Of a stretch of 64,000 nt of DNA, positions 51,501 through 62,600 are shown piece after piece (the first letter of the stretch is position 1; every line of letters starts with the position of its first letter). Both the position numbers and the translations under genes were made by a program. A model generated the notes under the pieces. It was not told the origin of the DNA. It searched no databases and was given only the letters and a program-made list of their open reading frames with translations. This stretch comes from Ctenosaura bakeri (lineage: Eukaryota; Chordata; Lepidosauria; Squamata; Iguanidae). The DNA is taken from positions 248,001 through 312,000 of the forward strand of contig CAOLHI010001153.1 of NCBI GenBank assembly GCA_948474755.1, written 5' to 3'.

Positions 51501-54500
51501 CATGACTGTGTTGTTGGGTCAATTAACTAATAATAAATATGATGTACTGGTACAATATCTATTTTATTTTATTTATATCCCACTGCTTCTCTCCCAAACG
51601 GGATTCGAAATGGCTTACTTTATAAATTAAAACAGAACAGTTAAAATAGTATGAAGTACAAAAGTTTTAAAAAATTAAATAGCACATTCAATTAAAATAC
51701 CCAGTTACAAATCACTCCATTAGTTTTAACTGTTATTAACACACTTCTGGCCACCGCCAAAGCCTGGGCATCCAGGAATGAATCCAAGAATACACTCAAG
51801 ATACAAACCTGAAATTTCAAGGGAGTGTAACCCTGTCCAGCACAGGTTGAATCCCCATTTCCTGATTAGGCTTTCAACTTGAACAAGAAACTCTGTGCTT
51901 TGTCTGGATTAAGCTTCCATTTGTTTGCCTTCATCAAGCCCATTATTGATAATAGACAGTGATTTAGCACTGAAACATATTCATAATACTTTTTCAAAAT
52001 TATAATCAGATGTGTGAAAATGGAAGAAAATCCAACAATTTGTCATCCTAACTGTGGATATCATTACCACAATTTGTTGATACGATCATGTTGATATGAT
52101 CTTGGATGCTGTTTTTCTAAAGAGATGTAAGACAAGTGACAGAAAGCACAAAGATCCTAATTGCAATCGGGCATTCTTGTTAGTCTCCAACATACTTCCA
52201 CTCTGGCAGATGTTTCAACAGCAGGTGGGCACTCTCCTAAAGCCTGGTCAGGATAGCTGACAGTGTTAAAACATTTTACCTGGGTGACATGAGTTCAAAT
52301 TCTTGCTTAGCCATGAAACTTGATGGGTAACCTTGAGCAGTGGTTATCTCTCAGCCTAACTTAAACCTACAAAGATGTTTTCCAGATGAGGGGTGACCGT
52401 ATATGTCCTAAAGCTTTTCAAGGCAGGCTAAAGATAACAGAGAGATGTGGGAAGCCTTTCTTTCTCTGTGTCCTAGTTCAGTTAGGATGTTTTCAAAAGC
52501 AACATTCAGAGTTTCCTGCATTTCCCTGATAATCAGCACCCAACAAATCCCTGTTAAATTAGGAAAGTTTTTGTGTAGTCTGAAAGGGAGCCTCCATAAT
52601 TTCTAACCCAGGAGCAGAAATGATCCCAAGTGGAGGGTCTTTATGCCTACCCACCCCAAAGGTTGTGTGCCCATGGTCAGCTATGGAAAAATGTGTGCCA
52701 TTCACACCAGGTCATCTGAAACAGTCTAGCTAGTTTCAAGATGTACATAGGCATCTGATGGAGGTTCTTAACTATGAACATTTATTACAGGTATTACATA
52801 AATTCATTAACTTTAAAGTGTGACAAGATTTTGCAGGAGCAAATTAAAATGGCTTTTCTGGAGTCTGCACATTTCTAGAGCACATTGCTTGAACCAACAG
52901 CACTCCCCATATCACACACTGAGTAAATTATACTCACTAGTTCCAAAACGCTGGATAAAAATGAATTTTATGACACTTCTAAACATAATTTTATGGATTA
53001 TCTTTCTTGTAAATGATGTATTGCTGTCATTGATTTCAAAAGGATTTAGCTTCAGTGCTTATGATTCTGACATTAGAGACAGCCTCCCAGAAGGTAGGCA
53101 GAGCAGAATTAGCTGGGACAACTGCAATGAATCAACATAAATTCTGCCAATACTGGTAAAGCTAGAAGAGCACTTACTACACAAATATTCAGACCTTACT
53201 TCAGAACTCTGTCATTTGCCTAACGAGCATTTCTCTTTTATGGAATGGAATGAGGGGAGATCTACTTTATTTGATGTACACTCCCAGAAAGGACAACATA
53301 TTTAATTACACAGGTGGAAAGATAATGAAATATAGAACCTTATAGAATATTAGCTGACAGACTCCCTCTATGGATAGGAAGAAAAAGATTTCCTTGCAGT
53401 ACAATCCTTTGTATCTTACCAAGTTCATTCATTGCATGCCTGTGCTCTTCATCAAATGAAAGCTTCATCAGGACACATACAGCAGGACAGATCTGATGGT
53501 CCACTGGAGCTGGCACTGTGTCACAACAAGGAAAACTCCTTTTAAACAAATGCAGTCTAATTTAACTCTACAGTCTCTTCCAGATTAAAAACAGAATGTC
53601 TAAAGCCTGTCTGCATAAAGCACAAGAACAGTTTTCAATAGCATTCCCTCTGCACTTGATTTCAGTGGACATGCTAGAGACCCTGTAAATAAATGAAATG
53701 GATACATGTTGCAAAGGTTCACAGGAGTGACTAACCATTTTCACCTTTCATGGTCAACAGGTTACTATCATCACTTCTTAGAATTCGACTAACTAGCATG
53801 AGAAGAACTATCCCTAAACAATTCTATGCACAGAAAGTGGATCACATGGCCATAGCATCTCACACTTCACCATATCAAAAGACAATGATAGATCTTGAAT
53901 AGTATTAACAGTCAGCTTTCTTTTTTTTATTTGTAGTTTAAAGGATCATTTACAAAAGTCATAGGAGAGGCAGTGAATCCCTTGAGTGAATGTCTGGGTG
54001 AGATTATGGCTAAAACTTTGGGACTGAATATGAATATGAAAACGGTGATGACGGGCAAATAGGGAAAGTGGGGGTCATAATTTCTCCCACTTCTAATGAA
54101 ATTATACACTCATTAAAAGTGTAGGCTTGTACTCTTAGGGATGTTGTTTGATCTAGTGCTGATTTTGGATATTCAGAAGAAATCAAATACACCTTTCACA
54201 ATATAAGTATGGGGACCATGAAAACAGACATCATTCACTCCTTCGTATCTTGTTTAGATTACTAACAAAGCTTTTCCTTGAATATTGTATAAAATGTGTA
54301 GATTGTTTAGTGTTCAGCAGCAAATTTGATAGCAAGAACAATCATGAAGGCTCTTTTCTCATCAAATCTCGACATAACAGAGCACAGTCTGCCTATATAC
54401 TTCTAGGGCTCTAGGATGATCATTCTTGCTTTTAAGAAATGCAGCTAAACAAACCATGAGCCTTTGAGCTGCAGTCCATTTAACCTGCAGGATAAACCAA

Positions 54501-55857
54501 GTAGGAGTCATCAAACAGGGTGTAACAGGATAAAATGTCGTTCATAATAACTCATACTTTTTTTGATCTGGTCAAAGGCTGGAAAAGTGGGAAAAAACAT
54601 GAATACCTACATGCCCCTCAAAAAATATTTACTACACACAAAAAAGAAGAGGGGAGCAGATTCAGTCCACCGGGGATTCAAAAGAATAGTACACAAGATG
54701 ATTGAATGCACAATGGGGAGCATGCCAGCTGTCCAATTCTGGCTTCAAGGTAGTGCATTTCCTTTGCAAGGTAGAAGTGGGTGGCTGGCAGAGCTTGCCA
54801 CTACCTCTGCTACTGTCCTAAACAATTTTTAACACCTCATGTTCGCAGACTCTCAAGACTTGCAGAGAGACTGTGAACATGAGGTGAGACTTGTAAGTCC
54901 CCATTAAAAATGGTGTAGGGCAGGAATGGAGGCAGTGGCAAATAATCTGTAAATAATCAAAACCATGAATGTTAAACTTACAGATGTGGAGGGCCAACTG
55001 TAGTTACATACATACATACATATGTTTAATTTCATTCAAGTATTTATCTTTGCCTCTTTTTTTTTTTTGTATTCTTAGTAGGGATTTTTGAGAAATTTGA
55101 TCTCTGACAATTCCTATATGAAGTGACTTTGTCTATATCCCTTGTACTAACGTGCTGTTAGGAAATTGGTCATGCACTGTTGTCCTACTTCTTAACAGCA
55201 TAATATCAAAATTGACCTAAAAAATTTGTTGAGGGATTCTAAAAATCTAATTAATTTAAGAATGAGAGATTAATATTTAGAGAAATAGAGCAGAATAACA
55301 TTAAAAGAATAAAAATGGCAGTAACTGAAATAAACAGTTTTGAGCACCACAAATCACACTTCTCTTATAGCTTGCATATAACTGTCCTGCATAAGATCAG
55401 AATTCAAAGCTGTAGCATTAAACAAAATTTTACACTGGTTCTGAAACTTATTCAAAATGTTAACCATTTTCAACATACTTGGATTTTTGTCTTGGTCCAT
55501 GCCCTGATCGTGTGCTTCCTGCCATTCCCAACATGTTTCACAGTAAGCTCGAATTTGTTCTAAGAGATGGAGGACACGAATTTCACGCCGGCCTCGCTTA
55601 TCATCAGGCTGGGAATGAATGATGTTATGCAGTGCTGCACTGGCTCTGGCACGGGCTTCTTTACTGCCCCGGGAATTTCCCAACAACACAGAGTCTTTAT
55701 CATTACCATGTAGAAGCTGGATAAGGAGGGGAAGACATCCAGACTGACGCATAGCTATACAGCTGTCTTGGGAACTAGACATGGCCAGCAAAGTTCGCGA
55801 CATGTCATCTTTATCATGAGTGCCCAGCATTGACAACAATGAATACACCATTTCAAC
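39011..55857 (-). CDS. APC: APC, adenomatous polyposis coli protein (exons 9-15, C-terminal 89%)
   Basis: APC is the scaffold of the beta-catenin destruction complex (with axin, GSK3 and CK1) and also binds microtubules, EB1 and PDZ proteins. Seven exons (55479-55857, 53420-53515, 50624-50763, 48744-48821, 47979-48095, 46870-47084, 39011-45581) splice in frame to about 2531 residues, matching human residues 312-2843. In order they hold the armadillo repeats, 15-residue beta-catenin sites, seven 20-residue repeats with SSLSSL phospho-motifs, three SAMP axin sites, the basic Ser/Arg-rich region, an SQIP EB1-binding motif and the C-terminal PDZ ligand VTSV. No stop or frameshift is present. Exons 1-8 (oligomerisation coiled coil) and the promoter lie right of the window, so intron 8 is over 8.1 kb. 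Confidence 0.98.
45638..45755. repeat. diverged 70-bp direct duplication in APC intron 14
   Basis: 'gtaattttccagtggtaaca' then GTCCTTAAACCTATCTGGGA (45638-45689) is repeated about 70 bp on as 'ctaattttccatgggtaaat' then GTCCTTAAACCTATCCAGGA (45708-45755). It begins under 60 bp from the exon 15 acceptor. Confidence 0.75.
46870..47084 (-). CDS. APC: APC exon 14
   Basis: The 215-nt exon begins after CTCTGTATAG and ends at donor GTAGGT. It encodes armadillo sequence from ESTLKSVLSALWNLSAHCTE through ICAVDGALAFLVGTLTYRSQ to IATNEDH plus two bases of Arg. Length matches the human exon. Confidence 0.97.
47281..47360. repeat. reptile interspersed repeat with an 18-bp duplication
   Basis: CAGTCCTAAACATACGTACT followed by AACCAGACTGACTCAATG, duplicated head-to-tail (about 47308-47343), then GGGACTTCC. 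The surrounding text is a widespread reptile repeat of the 'tcaatgggact' type. It lies in APC intron 13. Confidence 0.55.
47979..48095 (-). CDS. APC: APC exon 13
   Basis: The 117-nt, 39-codon exon encodes VIASVLRNLSWRADVNSKKT and LREVGSVKALMECALEVKK, armadillo-repeat sequence. The acceptor is TTTTTACAG and the donor is GTAAAA. Both ends are on codon boundaries. Confidence 0.97.
48744..48821 (-). CDS. APC: APC exon 12
   Basis: The 78-nt, 26-codon exon encodes ATLCSMKGCMRALVAQLKSE followed by SEDLQQ. The acceptor is TTTTAAACAG and the donor is GTATAT. It is in-frame at both ends, so skipping would remove 26 armadillo residues without a frameshift. Confidence 0.97.
49105..49550. mobile_element. 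interspersed repeat, probably L2-type LINE-derived
   Basis: GAGAAGGCCCTATCCCAGTA, GGTAGCTGCATTCTGGACCT, 'cagccccagatataacaataatctaatctgtaggtaattagagcatgaatta' follow the order of a common squamate repeat. The next part of the same family appears at 51735-51960. It lies in APC intron 11. Confidence 0.5.
50624..50763 (-). CDS. APC: APC exon 11
   Basis: The 140-nt exon begins GGGGACTACAGG and encodes (G)GLQAIAELLQVDCEMYGLT, NDHYSVTLRRYAGMALTNLT and FGDVANK, armadillo repeats. The acceptor is CTTTCACAG and the donor is GTAGGT. Confidence 0.97.
51735..51960. mobile_element. interspersed repeat, probably LINE-derived
   Basis: TTCTGGCCACCGCCAAAGCC, GGGAGTGTAACCCTGTCCAG, CACAGGTTGAATCCCCATTT and GTGCTTTGTCTGGATTAAGC are in the order of the same squamate family as 49105-49550. 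A LINE-tail-like piece (TTATATCCCACTGCTTCTCT) lies at 51573. In APC intron 10-11 territory, with no coding capacity. Confidence 0.5.
52250..52440 (+). mobile_element. decayed tRNA-headed SINE
   Basis: A B-box-like GAGTTCAAATTCTT (52291) is followed by CTTAGCCATGAAACTTGATG, GGTAACCTTGAGCAG and CTCTCAGCCTAAC, the body order of the SINE at 4922. The tail is poorly preserved. It lies in APC intron 10. Confidence 0.6.
53420..53515 (-). CDS. APC: APC exon 10
   Basis: The 96-nt exon begins with two bases completing Met, then encodes PAPVDHQICPAVCVLMKLSF and DEEHRHAMNEL plus one base of Gly. The acceptor is TTGTGACACAG and the donor is GTAAGA. Confidence 0.97.
54660..55000. mobile_element. Tigger-like MITE, left end missing
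   Basis: The right terminus is the complement of CAGTTGGCCCTCCACATCTG, followed by TA at 55001. The interior (GTAGAAGTGGGTGGCTGGCA, CTCTCAAGACTTGCAGAGAG, 'aaataatctgtaaataatcaaaacc') matches the element at 32372. A recognisable left terminus was not found. It lies in APC intron 9. Confidence 0.65.
55479..55857 (-). CDS. APC: APC exon 9
   Basis: The 379-nt exon begins after a TTTTTCAG acceptor with VEMVYSLLSMLGTHDKDDMS and ends GMDQDKNP plus one base, at donor GTATGT. It encodes the start of the armadillo domain, including RGSKEARARASAALHNIIHS and HLLEQIRAYCETCWEWQE. Length equals the human exon, in which an internal splice site gives a shorter isoform. Confidence 0.97.
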
Positions 55858-56627
55858 CTGAAAAACAAACATTATTACAATAATGTTACCAAACTGTATT
55901 AAAGTGGAAACAAATAAGTAGCTTTGGTATGTCACCAGGAATATTTTGATCTGACTTCCAATCATTGTGAAGAATACTTACTGTTGGCTCTTTATAAAAT
56001 GAAGTTCATTTAACAGCAACATAAAAAAAGAACTAGTGGCATCTAGAAGTCAGAAACATTAAAAAATTTTTGCTTAATTATTGCTTAAATGCTAGAAATT
56101 TTTCAAACATTTAATGAAGAAGATATTAATAAATATATGAATAATATTTTCATGTAAAGGTTACTTCTACATATTTGCTAACATTCTAAATGTTTTGCAC
56201 ATACAATAGTAAACAATAGTAAAACCAGAATCCAATTAGTCCGATTAAAGTATGCAAAAATCTAGGTATTAAAAATTCTCAAATTACTAAGTGACTGTTA
56301 AATAATGCAAGTAAAATCTGTAGAACCAAAGTAAGTGGAGTATGTAGTACTGCCAAGTGTTAAACTTTTTCCATAAATGAAATAATGAAATAAGCCCTCA
56401 AAAACAGCCGTATATTTTCAGAAAAGAATAGTGACATTCTTTTCCAACTATCCAATGTCACATCATGAGAAAACTCATCTCAACAAGAGGGCTACTGAAT
56501 TGATTGTCAATTCCATAATGCTGAAGCAATTACTAAAAACTAGAAATATTTACTAGATTTTGTACATGACAGAAAAACCTGATATACATGTCAGTATAAA
56601 TTTTCTAGGCAACTGAAAAGATCTTAG
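55858..56627. other. APC intron 8, no recognised feature
   Basis: This is AT-rich intron directly upstream of exon 9. No exon 8 or repeat is recognisable here. Confidence 0.45.
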
Positions 56628-57081
56628 AACAACTGGTGCTCCACATTTGCTAGAGTTAGGGGCAAAGGACCCTTGCAAAAGTGGAAAAATCACAAATATG
56701 AAAGGGGGCCAAGGCATGTGTGAAGGGGGCCAAGGCATGGTGGGGAGAATGGACACCCAGGCTCCAAACCAGGTCAGAGGGAAGAGGAGGGAAGGCATGT
56801 TGACCCTATGCTTCCTCTCTTCTGCCTATCTCCATCTTCGAGTGTGGGGGCACGAGGAGAGGGTTTGTGGTGCTGAGAAATCAGGCAGTGGGCTATCCTT
56901 AGCTGACTGTGGTGGAGGACCAGAGGCAGGTTTTTAAAGGGCTGTGTGGCCTGATCGGAGCCACCAAGAGGGAAGATTCCCAAGGGGAAAAAAGCAAGTG
57001 AGGTGGGCGGGCAGAGGTTGGACAAACTCACAAATAATCAAATCCATGAAAGTCAAACCCGCAAATGTGGAGGGTTGACTG
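56628..57081. mobile_element. Tigger-like MITE
   Basis: The left end (AACTGGTGCTCCACATTTGC, 'tagagttaggggcaaaggac') and the right end (complement of CAGTCAACCCTCCACATTTG) are inverted repeats. Subterminal blocks are GTGGAAAAATCACAAATATG and AATAATCAAATCCATGAAAG. The interior is GC-rich with a short GGGGGCCAAGGCATG duplication near 56705. No transposase ORF. Confidence 0.7.
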
Positions 57082-57329
57082 AATTCCCAAAAAATATTTC
57101 AAAGGCAGCTTAACGTAAAGACTATTCATACAGAATGGACTGCTCACCAGAATAGGAAAAACAGTTGATCAATAATAAATATCAGTTCTTTTAATATATT
57201 TGTATAATAAGATTAATAAGAAGGCTAGGAATTTATGCTACAGAGCTATATGTGGTGTTTCAAATGACATGTCACAACAGTCTAATTTCATTTAGAGCTC
57301 CCAGTAAGTTGTCTAGGTTAGGTTAGGTG

Positions 57330-57544
57330 ATTTCATGGTACATGCCTTAGTTATATTTTCTTTGGATTACTGTAATGCATTCTACCTGGGGCTGCTGTGA
57401 AAATTGCTCAGAATCTTCAATTGGCTCAAAGAGCTGCAGTCAGGTTGTTAACTGGGGCTGGCTACAGGGGACATACGACTTCCTTGTTGCAAAATTTCCA
57501 TTGGCTGCCAGTTCATTTCTGAGCACAATCCAAAGCATCGTTTT
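57330..57544 (+). mobile_element. L2-type LINE fragment, cut by the L1 insertion
   Basis: TTGGATTACTGTAATGCATT, CTACCTGGGGCTGCTGTG, CTGGCTACAGGGGACATACG and CCATTGGCTGCCAGTTCATT encode the conserved 'LDYCNAFYLGL...RLLTGAGYRGHTT...LHWLPVHF' RT C-terminus in decayed form. It stops abruptly at the L1 poly(A) tail near 57545. Confidence 0.7.
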
Positions 57545-57804
57545 TGATTTCTTTTTTCTTTTTTAAAATCATTTTATTCAATTTCACATATAAAACAAAC
57601 AATTTGTTACTGTAATAGTACATGACGTATTTTTGATCTTCCACACCGATCTAGAATGTATTTTCAATACCTTTTAATACTTCTATCTCTATTTGTACGG
57701 CATTTTAATGATATTGTTACATGTCAGTTCTTGCATTTCAATCTCTTCATTACAGTTCCATGACTTACAACAGTAGCTTCCTCGTTTCAAATCCTAGTCA
57801 TGAA

Positions 57805-60800
57805 TTACTCATTTTCATTCAACATCACCCAGCTATTCATTACTATCTGCCATTCCTTTTTAATCTCCTTTTCTGATTTCCCTTTTAATCTCTGTGACAA
57901 AATATCTGCATTTCTGTTTTCTATAAATGTTCCCCACCACTGTTCTATAGTTGGTATCTGTTGAGTTTTCCAAAGCTTAGCGTACTCTATCCTAGCTGTC
58001 GTTATCATACACAGAATTATTCTCCAATATTTCTTAGTATCAGTACCATCAAATACATTTGTCATATTTAACAAGTAAAGTTCCGGTATTTTAACAAATT
58101 GTATTTTTAATAAATCACAAATTTTATTATGTACATCAGTCCAGTATTTCTTGGCTCTGGGACATGTCCGCCACATATGATATATTGTACCAACCTCTTT
58201 CTGACATTTCCAACATTACAGTATTGTAAATCTTTTTCAACTTATTTGGTGTCATGTACCATCTATGGTGTCATGTACCATCTATGGAACAGCTTGTAGT
58301 AGTTCTTAAATTTTTGTGTCTTTTTCCAGCTTTCTTCCCAGAATTCTAATTGAATTGAATGTCCTATATTTTGAGCCCACGAAATCATTACTGACTTAAT
58401 TGTTTCTTCTTGTCTTTCTTGTTGTAATATTTCTTGATATATATAAGATAGTAAATGGGGAGAATTCTCAAACAGTCGTTTAATCATTCCCCGTTGTCTC
58501 TTTTGGGTCTATTCCATAAGTCTTTAAATCCATTTGGAACCTTTCAGTTAACTGCCTATATGGAAACCAACTTAATGTTATTCCTTCCGATTCCAATTTT
58601 TCTCTTGTTTTAATCTTATAGTTATTTAAAGTTGACCTTTCCAATATGTCTTCAAATCGAAGCCATTTGTCTGTCTCTGTCCATCTACCAAAGAAAGCTT
58701 CTTGAGGGGAGACCCATATGGGGAGCTGCCTTATGTTCTTATTGTTATATTCTTTCCAAATTCTCAAAAGAGATTTCCTGATATAGTGATGAGTGAAATC
58801 TTTATCAATTCTAGCTTTATCATAGAACATATAGGCATGCCACCCCATCCTCAAATCCGCACCTTCCAATGTCAACGTTCTTGTATCCTGTAAATCTATC
58901 CAATACTTTATCCATGTAAAGGCTGCGGCTTTGTAATATATCTGAAAATCTGGTACTCCCATTCCACCTCTAGTCTTTTGGTCCACCAAAATTTTCCATT
59001 TTATTCTAGGTTTTTTCCCTTGTCATATAAATTTGGTTAACTCTCTGCTCCATTGTATAAAGGGCTTATTGTTATTATGGGAAGATTTTGAAACAGAAAG
59101 TTCCTTTTGGGAAGTACATTCATTTTTATTGCTGCTATCCTTCCCATCATTGATAGTCGCATTGAAGTCTAACTTTCCAAGTCTTTCGTTATTTCTTTCC
59201 ATTTTTTGTCATAATTATTTTGAAATAATTCATTGTTTCTTTTAGCTATCCAGACACCCAGATACCTTGTCTTTTGTACTCTGCTAAATCCTGTTAATTT
59301 TGCTAATACCATCTCTTCTTTCTCAGTTATGTTTTTCATTAGCAGGGCTGTTTTTTCTTTGTTAACTCGAAATCCAGCGTATTCTCCATATTCTTGAAGT
59401 GTTCTAATCAACTCTTTAATACTTCTCCCTGGATCATGTAAAAACAAAAACAAATCATCAGTGAATGCTTTCAACTTATATTGATACTTCTTAACTTGAA
59501 CTCCTATTATAGCTTTATTCTCTCTTATAGCATTATTGAGTATTTCCACTGTCAGAAAAAATAGAAGAGGGGACAAGGGACAACCTTGTTCTGTCCCTCT
59601 ATGCAATTCAATCGGTTTTGTTTTTTCTCCATTTATGACCAATCAAGCATGTTGTTGAATATAGATTGCTTCAATCCAGGATGCAGATTTATTTCCTGCT
59701 TGCATCTGCTTTATCACCGTCTTCATAAATGGCCAACTGATCATATCAAATGCTTTCTCCGCATTCACAAATACCATAGCCATTTTCCATTCGTTATGCT
59801 TCTCACAGTATTCAGTTATAGCCAAAACCATCCTTATATTGTTTTTTAGAGTTCTTTTTGGTAGAAATCCATTCTGATCTTCATCAATTATCTCTATCAA
59901 CACTTTCTTTAATCTCGTTGACAGGATTGAAGCAAAAATCTTGTAATCTGTATTCAAAAGCGATATCGGTCGATAGTTCTTCACATTTGTTAAGTCTCTG
60001 CCTTCTTTGGGAATCAACACCACATTGGCTTCTTCCCAGGTGTCTGGTATTCCTTCCTTTGCTATCTCATTGATAGTGCTTTGGAGGGGTATTGAAATTT
60101 CATGTTCCAAAATCTTGTAATATTTTGCAGTAAATCCATCTGGTCCGGCAGTTTTATCATTTTTCAAATTCCTGATGGGTTCAACAATTTCCATCACAGA
60201 GATAGGTTTATTCAGTACCAGTCTATGCTCCTCTGTAAATCTTTTTGTTCATTTTATCCAAGTACTCTTCCACTTTATTTTGTTTTTTCATTTTAGAAAT
60301 CTTACTCATCAGCTTCACGTAGTATTTATGAAATGCTTGCTTTATTCCCTCTTGTTTTGTAATTCTTTCTTCTCCTATTTTAATCTCCGCTATAATATTT
60401 CTAGTCCTTCTTTTGCAAAGCAAATTTGCCAAAAATTTCGAAGGTTTATTAGTTTGTTCAAAATAGTTATGTCTGACTCTCCGAATCTATTGTTCTATTT
60501 CATTCAAATTTAGTTGATTCAGTTCAGCTTGATGCAACTTCATCTGTAATCTAATCTTTTGATCTTCAGGTTTTTGTCTCATCTGTTTTTCGACTTCCTT
60601 CATTTTTCCCAAAATTTGTTGTTCAGTATAATTCTTAGCTTTTCTAATCTCAGTTGACCATCTAATAAAATTGCCTCGCATCACTGCTTTACTTGCATCC
60701 CAAATGGTTTTCATTGACATTTCTGGCATCATATTTTCACTGAAGTAGTTCCGTAATTCCTTTTTCGCTTTGATAATGTACCTTTCCTTGTTCAAAATCT

Positions 60801-61550
60801 CATTATTCAATCTCCATGTTCTTTCCCTCTCTTTGGCTTTTAACTTGTATTGGATTATGATCAGAGCACATATTAGGGAGAATGTCTATGTCTGTAGCTT
60901 TCAACAACATTTGTTGAAAACAACATCATATCTATCCTTGACATTGACTTATGCCGGTCAGAATAAAATGTATGTCCATCTAGTTCTCCATTTTTATACC
61001 TCCAAGTATCATATAAGTTTAAATCATTCATCATATTGAAGAAGCTCTTAGGAAGTTTACCATTATTACGAGGAGTTAATTTTTGTGTTGTTCTATCCGC
61101 CTTTGGACTAATGACTCCGTTGAAGTTACCCAAGACAACAATATTCGAATTCCTTGTCGCATCTAGGTACTTTTGTATTTCTTTGTGTATTGTGGGGAAA
61201 AATTCACCTTTAGCTCCATTTGGTGCATATATTCCAACTATTCATATTTTCTCCTGTTTCAAATCTACTTCAACTCCTATATATTGCCCATTTTTATGTT
61301 GAAAAATTTGTTATGCACCATATCTTGAATTTACGTATATCAGAACTCCCCTTTTCTTTTTATCTATTGTAACCGCGAAGCAGCTGCCCAATTTCAAATT
61401 TCGAACATATTTCAAGTCTTGAGTTCTAATTCAAGCTTCTTGTAAACATATTATGTCCAGATTTTGTTTTTCCAAATAATGAAATATTTGTCTTCTTTTG
61501 TATTTAGAGTTAAATCCTTTAACATTCCAAGAATATACTTTTAACTCCAT
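57805..61550 (-). pseudogene. L1 ORF2 (endonuclease-reverse transcriptase), broken
   Basis: The start MELKVYSWNVKGFNS is an L1-type apurinic endonuclease N-terminus. CLQEA, NFNGVISPKADR and SRIDMMLF are further endonuclease blocks. The RT region gives NDKTAGPDGFTAKYYKIL, NYRPISLLNTDYKI, AEKAFDMISW, TEQGCPLSPLLF and AFTDDLFLF. The C-terminus has MWRTCPRAKKYWTDVHNKI. Motif A has Asn for the catalytic Asp (FVNAEKAFD), and an in-frame TGA follows QQHA near 59640, with more stops downstream. It cannot encode an active enzyme. Confidence 0.88.
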
Positions 61551-61584
61551 TTTGTCCAGTTATATTACTAATTTATTTAGATGT

Positions 61585-62593
61585 TTAATCTTTGAGTGAG
61601 TCTCCTTCCCCTTTCCCCTCATCTTGAGACAAAACTCCTTCTTCTGTAACTTCGATATCTTCTTCCTCCTGGAGTTGTTCTCTTACTTCCTCAGAAGGTT
61701 TCTGTTCCGGGTCTTCCTCCTGCATCAAAGTCGCCTTTTGTAGATCCCTTTTTAGTCTCTCCATCATCTCTCTTGCTTTGTGTATTGAGTTGATCTTATA
61801 TCTCTGCTGTTTGTGTGTGAAAGAAAGCCCCTCAGTCTTGTCCCATCTGTAGTTAATTTGTAACTTGACCAAAAGATTTGCCAATGGTTTATATTGTCGC
61901 TTCTTTAAGATTTGATAAGGTATATCTTTAAAAATTCTGACATCTCTATCTTCAATCTTCAATGTATCATCGTAACTTCACTGTAATATCTTATCCCTTA
62001 TCATTGTTCTTGTGAAAGTTATAATGATGTCTCTTGGGAGATTCCTCTCTCTTGCAATCCTAGATGAAACTCTGAACATTCTGTCAATACAAGCTTCTAT
62101 CTTTTCTTCTTCAATATCAATGAACTCTGCCAAGGCCAGGACCATCTTTTCAAACAAATTCTCTCCTGAAGATTCAGCCCCCCACCCTAAGATGGAGACA
62201 TCTTTCTTGATATCTCAACTCCTGCAGAGTAATTTGGGATTTCTCCTCCTTCTGTTTCCCTTTCAGATCTGTCATCTCCTTTTCCACATGTTTTACTTGC
62301 TGCTTTATTTCTTTAGTCTCAGTTTTAAGCTTAATCACATCTTTTTTTATGTTTTCCAGTTTCTTCCCCAATTTATCTATTTCTTGTTTCATGTCAGCTC
62401 TCATCTCTTTTCTTGTTTCTTTTAAGTCCTGTCGAATATCTTCTCTGATGCTCTTCAACTCCTTCATCATCTGTAGCATCATATCTTGTGGCCTCTGGGG
62501 TATATCTGTTGATGTTCTCCTGGATGTCTGTGAAGTTGTCGTTGCTGCAGCAGCAGCCCCTCTTCTTGTTCTTTGATCCATCTTAATCTCCAA
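61585..62593 (-). pseudogene. L1 ORF1 (RNA-binding coiled-coil protein), broken
   Basis: The N-terminal part (62593-62174) is a long charged coiled coil, with repeated KEIKQQV- and DMKQEIDKLG-like heptads. The C-terminal part (61962-61585) holds FKDIPYQILKKRQYKPLANL and a glutamate-rich tail, as in L1 ORF1 proteins. The two halves are in broken frames separated by at least one frameshift and stop. Confidence 0.8.
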
Positions 62594-62600
62594 GTTTCTT

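Larger units (their letters stand above)
57545..62600 (-). mobile_element. L1-clade LINE, near full length, decayed
   Basis: The minus-strand element has its A-rich 3' tail at 57545-57575, ORF2 (61550 to 57805) and ORF1 (62593 to 61585) in L1 order. The AT-rich 5' UTR probably continues beyond 62600, perhaps to about 63500, but that end is not resolved. Both ORFs carry stops and frameshifts. It lies in APC intron 8 in the same orientation as APC and interrupts an older L2 fragment. Confidence 0.9.
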
